This document shows positions 47,620-52,076 of a stretch of 52,076 bases of DNA, one piece after another; the first letter of the stretch is position 1, and the number at the start of each line of letters is the position of its first letter. A model generated the notes under the pieces. The model did no database searches, had not been told where the DNA came from, and worked only from the letters and a program-made list of their open reading frames with translations. The translations under genes were made by a program, and so were the position numbers. The DNA is from a candidate division GN15 bacterium (GTDB lineage: Bacteria; Zixibacteria; MSB-5A5; GN15; FEB-12): positions 1 to 52,076 of the forward strand of contig WJMS01000015.1 in the NCBI GenBank assembly GCA_014727815.1. The letters run 5' to 3'.

Positions 47620-48879
47620 ATGGCCGTGGGAGATCTTCCACTCTCGATGAAGAACAAACTTCGCATTCTCTTTATTCACGAAGACGATAGTAAGGTGGCT
47701 CGTATGGTGCAGGGCTTGCAGCATGCCGGATTCGAGGTCTTCCCAAAGCGGGTAGACAATTCCAAGTCGCTGCAGGATGCGCTCAACCACAATGACTGGC
47801 ACCTCGTCATCGCTGAATATCAGATTCCGGCGCTATCGAGTCGCGATGCAATCCGAGCGATGCGGCAGCGCGAACTCGACATTCCATTTATTGTTGTTTC
47901 GGATTCGGTCAATCGTGATCTGGTTACGCACATGATGCGTTCGGGCGCGCACGACTGCATCGAGCAATCAGACACTTCGCGGCTGGTGGAAGCCATACGA
48001 CGGGAAGTGCGATCGGCGGGAGTGAGAAAGGAGCATCAACAGGCACAGCAGGACCTCTATTATAGTGAAGAGCGATTTGACCTGTTCATGCAATACCTGC
48101 CCGGCCTGGCGTATATCAAGGACGCCGATGGTCGTTTCCTGTATGTAAACGACTACATGCACAAGATCAACAACTGGAGTCCGGAGGATGTGATCGGCAA
48201 ACGCGACAGCGACCTCTGGGACAGCGACTATGTCAAGAAGCTTCGCGCCGATGACATGAAAGTGCTCGAGTCCGGCGAGATACTGGAGTCGATTGAAGAG
48301 GTCTCGCTGGGCGACGAGTCGTTTTACTACCTGACTACGCGCTTTCCCATCCGCCGGCAGCACGGGCCAACCGTCCTGGGCGCGATATCGATCAATATCA
48401 CGGCGCGTATCACGGCCGTTCGCAAGCTCGAGGAGACGACCAAACAGCTCGAAATGGAGCGCCAGTCACTCGAGAAGAAGAACATTGCGCTGCGGGAGAT
48501 CCTTGACCAGATCGATCACGAGAAGGCCCAGACACATGAGAAGCTCTCGGCAAACCTCGAAAAGGCGGTGCTGCCGACCGTGAGACGTCTTAAAGAGAGC
48601 GCACAACCCTCACAGTTGCCCAGCCTGGAGCTGCTGGAAAAGGAACTCTCGCAGATCGCGTCACCGTTTATCCAGACGCTGCAGAACCACTTTGCCAAGC
48701 TGTCGCCGCGCGAGCTGGAGGTTTGTCGGTTGATCAAGAACGGGATGACATCGAAGGAGATCGCCGAGATGCTCAATCTGTCGCTGGGGACGATTCAGAA
48801 GCACCGCGAGATGATTCGTCGCAAGCTCGGCCTGACCAACGACGGCATCAATCTGCACAGCTACCTTCAATCGCTCTGA
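47620..48879 (+). CDS. Receiver-like/PAS/LuxR-type HTH transcriptional regulator
   Basis: REC-like N-terminus (RILFIHEDDSKVARMVQGLQHAGFEV), PAS (GLAYIKDADGRFLYVNDYMHKINNWSPEDVIGK), coiled coil, LuxR HTH (LSPRELEVCRLIKNGMTSKEIAEMLNLSLGTIQKHREMIRRKLGL). Confidence 0.9.
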   Translation: MAVGDLPLSMKNKLRILFIHEDDSKVARMVQGLQHAGFEVFPKRVDNSKSLQDALNHNDWHLVIAEYQIPALSSRDAIRAMRQRELDIPFIVVSDSVNRDLVTHMMRSGAHDCIEQSDTSRLVEAIRREVRSAGVRKEHQQAQQDLYYSEERFDLFMQYLPGLAYIKDADGRFLYVNDYMHKINNWSPEDVIGKRDSDLWDSDYVKKLRADDMKVLESGEILESIEEVSLGDESFYYLTTRFPIRRQHGPTVLGAISINITARITAVRKLEETTKQLEMERQSLEKKNIALREILDQIDHEKAQTHEKLSANLEKAVLPTVRRLKESAQPSQLPSLELLEKELSQIASPFIQTLQNHFAKLSPRELEVCRLIKNGMTSKEIAEMLNLSLGTIQKHREMIRRKLGLTNDGINLHSYLQSL

Positions 48880-49718
48880 TTGTTCTTGCGTTCGTTTTGC
48901 AGGCGGGTGGCATGGACCTGTGTCAATTCTGCCCCGAAGAACGCTATTAATGAAGAGTAGTAGACCCAGACCAGCAGGACGAGCAGAGAGCCGGCGGCGC
49001 CGTACATCGAGCCGACCGTGCTGGTTCCGAGGTACTTGCCGATAAGGAACTTGCCGAGCGCGAAAAGGACGGCGGTGATGATCGAACCCGGCCAGACGTC
49101 GCGCCAGGCGACCTCGGTGTCGGGCAGGATTCTGAAGATCGCGCCAAACATAATGGTGAAGACAAGAATCGACGCGCCGAAATTGACCCAGCCCCAGTAC
49201 GACTCCGCGCCCTGAAACACAAATGTCAGGGTAGCGTTGATGGCTGTTGAGACGAGCAGCAGAAAGCCAAGGGCGACAACCATCCCAAGCGAGACAATGC
49301 GCTTGCGCAGCCACTGCCACAACTCGGTGCGAATACCGGCGGTATCGGGTGAGCTGACACCCCAGATCTTGTTCAGTGACTTCTGCAACTGGGCGAACAT
49401 GGCCGTTGCGGTGAAGAGCAGCGCCACCAGGCTGATGATCGCCGAGATGCGGCCGGAAATCTGTTTCTCCCGGGCATTTTCAATAACCAGTTGAACGGTA
49501 TCGCGGGCGGTGGAGCCGATCAGCAATTCGATCTGCTGAATCAGTTCCGCCTGGGCCGTGTCGCCGAGAAAGCTCGCCAGAGACAATAGAATCAGCAGCA
49601 GGGGTGACAGAGACAACGCCGTGAAAAAGGCCAGGGACGCGGCCAGTGTTATGACATCGTCTTCGAAGAACTTGATAATTGCTTCGCCGAGAATACGTAT
49701 GGGACGCGGAACTTGCAT
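48867..49718 (-). CDS. YihY/BrkB family membrane protein
   Basis: DVITLAASLAFFTALSLSPLLLILLSLASFLG...GSMYGAAGSLLVLLVWVYYSSLIAFFGAELTQVHATR. Confidence 0.92.
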   Translation of the reverse strand: MQVPRPIRILGEAIIKFFEDDVITLAASLAFFTALSLSPLLLILLSLASFLGDTAQAELIQQIELLIGSTARDTVQLVIENAREKQISGRISAIISLVALLFTATAMFAQLQKSLNKIWGVSSPDTAGIRTELWQWLRKRIVSLGMVVALGFLLLVSTAINATLTFVFQGAESYWGWVNFGASILVFTIMFGAIFRILPDTEVAWRDVWPGSIITAVLFALGKFLIGKYLGTSTVGSMYGAAGSLLVLLVWVYYSSLIAFFGAELTQVHATRLQNERKNNQSD

Positions 49719-49773
49719 ATGGGTCCTTTGACACCTGAAGAACGTGAGTGGCCGAAAACGGCGCCTGGTACGA

Positions 49774-50505
49774 TCAGTCTTCTTCCTGCGCTTTGCCGGT
49801 CATCGGCACGAACCTGACCGCGGTGATCCGTTCTTCGTGTATCTTGCCGTCACGTTTCGTCACCAGGCGCAGTTCCTGGTAGGCGGTGCCGACCGGGATT
49901 ACCAGTTGCCCGCCCTCGGCGAGTTGATCGAGCAGCGGCTGGGGGATTCTGGCGGGCGCGGCGGTGACCACGATAGCGTCAAAGGGCGCCTGCTCCGGCC
50001 AGCCGGCGTAGCCATCGCCATGCCGTACCGTGACGTTTTCATAGCCAAGCTGCTCGAGCCGTTTCGTCGAAATGGCCGCGAGGGTATCAACGATTTCGAT
50101 GGTGAAGACGTGGGCGCAGAGTTCGGCCAGGATGGCGGCCTGATAGCCGGAGCCGGTGCCGATCTCCAGGACGGTATCGGTCGGCTGCGGGTCCACCAGC
50201 TGCGTCATAAGGGCGACAATGTAGGGCTGAGATATGGTCTGGTCGGCCTCGATTGGCAGCGGATAGTCCCGGTAGGCATACGCCCGGAGCGAGCTGTCGA
50301 CGAACAGGTGCCGTGGAACTGCGCGAAACGCATCCAGCACGCGATCGTTGTCGATACCTCGGGGGATGAGCTGGGTGGTGATCATGCGCTCGCGCGCGTC
50401 GACAAACGCCGAGTCATCCTGTGCACTCACCGGATTGGTCGATGTGAGCGTGAGGAGTGCGAGAACAACGAGGCGACAGATGTGTTTGAGATGATATGAC
50501 GGCAT
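49774..50505 (-). CDS. pcm: Protein-L-isoaspartate O-methyltransferase with N-terminal signal peptide
   Basis: TISQPYIVALMTQLVDPQPTDTVLEIGTGSGYQAAILAEL; hydrophobic N-terminus VVLALLTLTSTNPVSAQ. Confidence 0.92.
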   Translation of the reverse strand: MPSYHLKHICRLVVLALLTLTSTNPVSAQDDSAFVDARERMITTQLIPRGIDNDRVLDAFRAVPRHLFVDSSLRAYAYRDYPLPIEADQTISQPYIVALMTQLVDPQPTDTVLEIGTGSGYQAAILAELCAHVFTIEIVDTLAAISTKRLEQLGYENVTVRHGDGYAGWPEQAPFDAIVVTAAPARIPQPLLDQLAEGGQLVIPVGTAYQELRLVTKRDGKIHEERITAVRFVPMTGKAQEED

Positions 50506-50754
50506 GCTTGTTTCGAAGATTGTTGGGTTACTGCGACACCTTTACTGATACCGATCACACTGCTTCGCGTACGTGTATAACAGTTGGTCGGAGCGAGAGT
50601 TTCCTGCTTGTCATCCCCGTACGGCGGTGGTGCCGGTGTTTTGCTGTACCTTTTTCCACCATGTTCGTATCTTGCGGGCCGACAGATCGGTCGTGCCATG
50701 GACGAGGTGAACATGCTCCTGATCAACAAAACGGCAGTGGATGAATCGCGATAG

Positions 50755-52076
50755 ATGTTAAAGCGAGTACTGAAGTACATTGGACTGAGCCTCGGGATAC
50801 TCATCCTGCTGCTGGTGGCGTTGGGCGTCTTTCTGAGTCTCTCGCCGGGCGAGGACTGGCTGCGCGGCATGGCTGAAGAACAACTGAGCGGTGCGCTGGG
50901 TCAGCCGGTGACGATCGGGAGGCTCGAAACCAATCTGCTGTCGCATCTCCAGCTTGAAGATGTGACATTGACCAATCCGAACACACCGTTTGGTCCGCAG
51001 TCAGCGCGTATCGGTCGGCTGGATGTGTCGTACCGGGTGCTGCCGTTGATTTCGGGTGAACTCGCACTCTCCTCGGTGATTATCGACACACTGACGGTTT
51101 CCCTCGCCCGGGACTCGGCGGGCGCTCTCTACCTGCCGCTGGCCCAGGCTGACGATACCACCGACGCGCCGGCTGCGAAGCCGGACACGGCGGACGGTGC
51201 CGGGTTCACGGTCAGGCTCGACACGGCTGCCATCACGCCTATCACCATACGGTACACTGACAACAGCCTGCCGATGATGGCGCACATCCGGCAGACATCG
51301 CTTTCGATCGGTCGCCATAATGACCGGTACGTTGTGGATTTCGATCTTGATAGTGCTGCCGCTGAACTGGGCGGGATCGCTTTGCCGGCCATGCGCCTGA
51401 AGACACAGGTGGGCTATGCGCCAGACTCCGTGCGGGTCGATACGCTGCACCTGCAGGTGGCGCAGATGCATCTGAGCGGCCGCGGCACGGTCGGCCTGGG
51501 CGCCGACACGAGTATCGATGCCTCGGTGGCCCTCTACGGCCAGCCCGACTCGATCCTCACCCCTGCATTGGAGTACCTTGGTCTGCCGCAGGTGCAGACG
51601 ACGGGCGAAGTGAGTATCTCGGCCCAGGCCGGCGGAACGCTGTCACACCCAACCGCCGATGCTGATGCGTCGGTACCCGCGGTCAGTGCGGGGCCGGTGG
51701 CCACCGGGCCGTCGATGCTCCGGCTGGCCTATCGAGCCGACACGGTCTTGATCGATACCATTCACATTCCGGCTTTCGGCGGGCAGGTGACCGGGCACGG
51801 GGCGATCGCGCTTGATACGGTCGTAGCGACCAATGCCGCCCTGAGTCTTGACTCTCTCGATATCGAGGACATCTGGGAAGCGCTGTACGAAGACAATTCA
51901 CCTTTCCGGGGACGGTTCTCGGGCAGCCTGACGCTCGCCAATGATGGTATGGACGTGACCGACTGGCGCGCCGAGGCCGCCCTGCGGGGGCGGCAGCTTC
52001 AGTTCGAGAATGTAGATATGCCCAACCTTGATGGCGGGGTGTCGTTTGACCGGGGTCGGGTGACGGTGGATATCGC
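50755..52076 (+). CDS. AsmA/TamB-like protein, 3'-truncated by window edge (missing from supplied ORF track)
   Basis: ATG at 50755, open frame to window end: MLKRVLKYIGLSLGILILLLVALGVFLSLSPGEDWLRGMAEEQLSGALGQPVTIGRLETNLLSHLQLEDVTLTNP... Confidence 0.75.
   Translation, partial: MLKRVLKYIGLSLGILILLLVALGVFLSLSPGEDWLRGMAEEQLSGALGQPVTIGRLETNLLSHLQLEDVTLTNPNTPFGPQSARIGRLDVSYRVLPLISGELALSSVIIDTLTVSLARDSAGALYLPLAQADDTTDAPAAKPDTADGAGFTVRLDTAAITPITIRYTDNSLPMMAHIRQTSLSIGRHNDRYVVDFDLDSAAAELGGIALPAMRLKTQVGYAPDSVRVDTLHLQVAQMHLSGRGTVGLGADTSIDASVALYGQPDSILTPALEYLGLPQVQTTGEVSISAQAGGTLSHPTADADASVPAVSAGPVATGPSMLRLAYRADTVLIDTIHIPAFGGQVTGHGAIALDTVVATNAALSLDSLDIEDIWEALYEDNSPFRGRFSGSLTLANDGMDVTDWRAEAALRGRQLQFENVDMPNLDGGVSFDRGRVTVDI

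Noticed and set aside
1-52076. tRNA/rRNA, CRISPR arrays, IS elements, prophage or defence-system genes
   Set aside because: By-eye scan found no T-loop-like GTTCGAATCC blocks, no regularly spaced repeats and no transposase, integrase or defence-protein motifs.

Overview
This is a gene-dense bacterial chromosomal window with moderately high GC. It reads as a free-living, respiring bacterium; an FCB-type candidate phylum is possible, but I could not test taxonomy. I saw no tRNA, rRNA, CRISPR array, transposase or phage genes. From left to right it contains: the pntB 3' end; a MarR/S41-peptidase pair with a near-perfect operator palindrome; an AGCS amino-acid symporter; an Lrp regulator divergent from a two-gene cytochrome operon (multiheme cytochrome plus a Cyc2-like heme/beta-barrel fusion); and a CPA2 antiporter. 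Next is a PRC-barrel / GIY-YIG-like / PfkB / TreT-like glycosyltransferase / methyltransferase cluster, then an NHEJ LigD split into three overlapping ORFs (PE, Lig, Pol). Two tandem coiled-coil paralogs follow, then a minimal SufC plus SufB/D pair (SMS-like), an AI-2E transporter, a P-type ATPase and a run of redox/stress genes (Rieske-FAD, SDR, cytochrome P460, ureohydrolase, DJ-1/PfpI, carotenoid-type FAD oxidoreductase, AKR, Cu/Zn SOD, HPF-cold-shock fusion). A complex I operon follows with order nuoA-B-CD-E-F-G-H-I-J-K-N, lacking nuoL and nuoM. The right end has CBS, SpoVG, a REC-PAS-LuxR regulator, YihY/BrkB, an exported PCMT and an AsmA/TamB-like ORF that runs off the window. The most unusual points are the nuo operon without L/M, the split LigD, the Cyc2-like conduit candidate, the one-scaffold SUF locus, and two unlisted small membrane-protein ORFs (12007-12108 and 45945-46079). 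All calls come from reading translations and motifs by eye; no searches were run.
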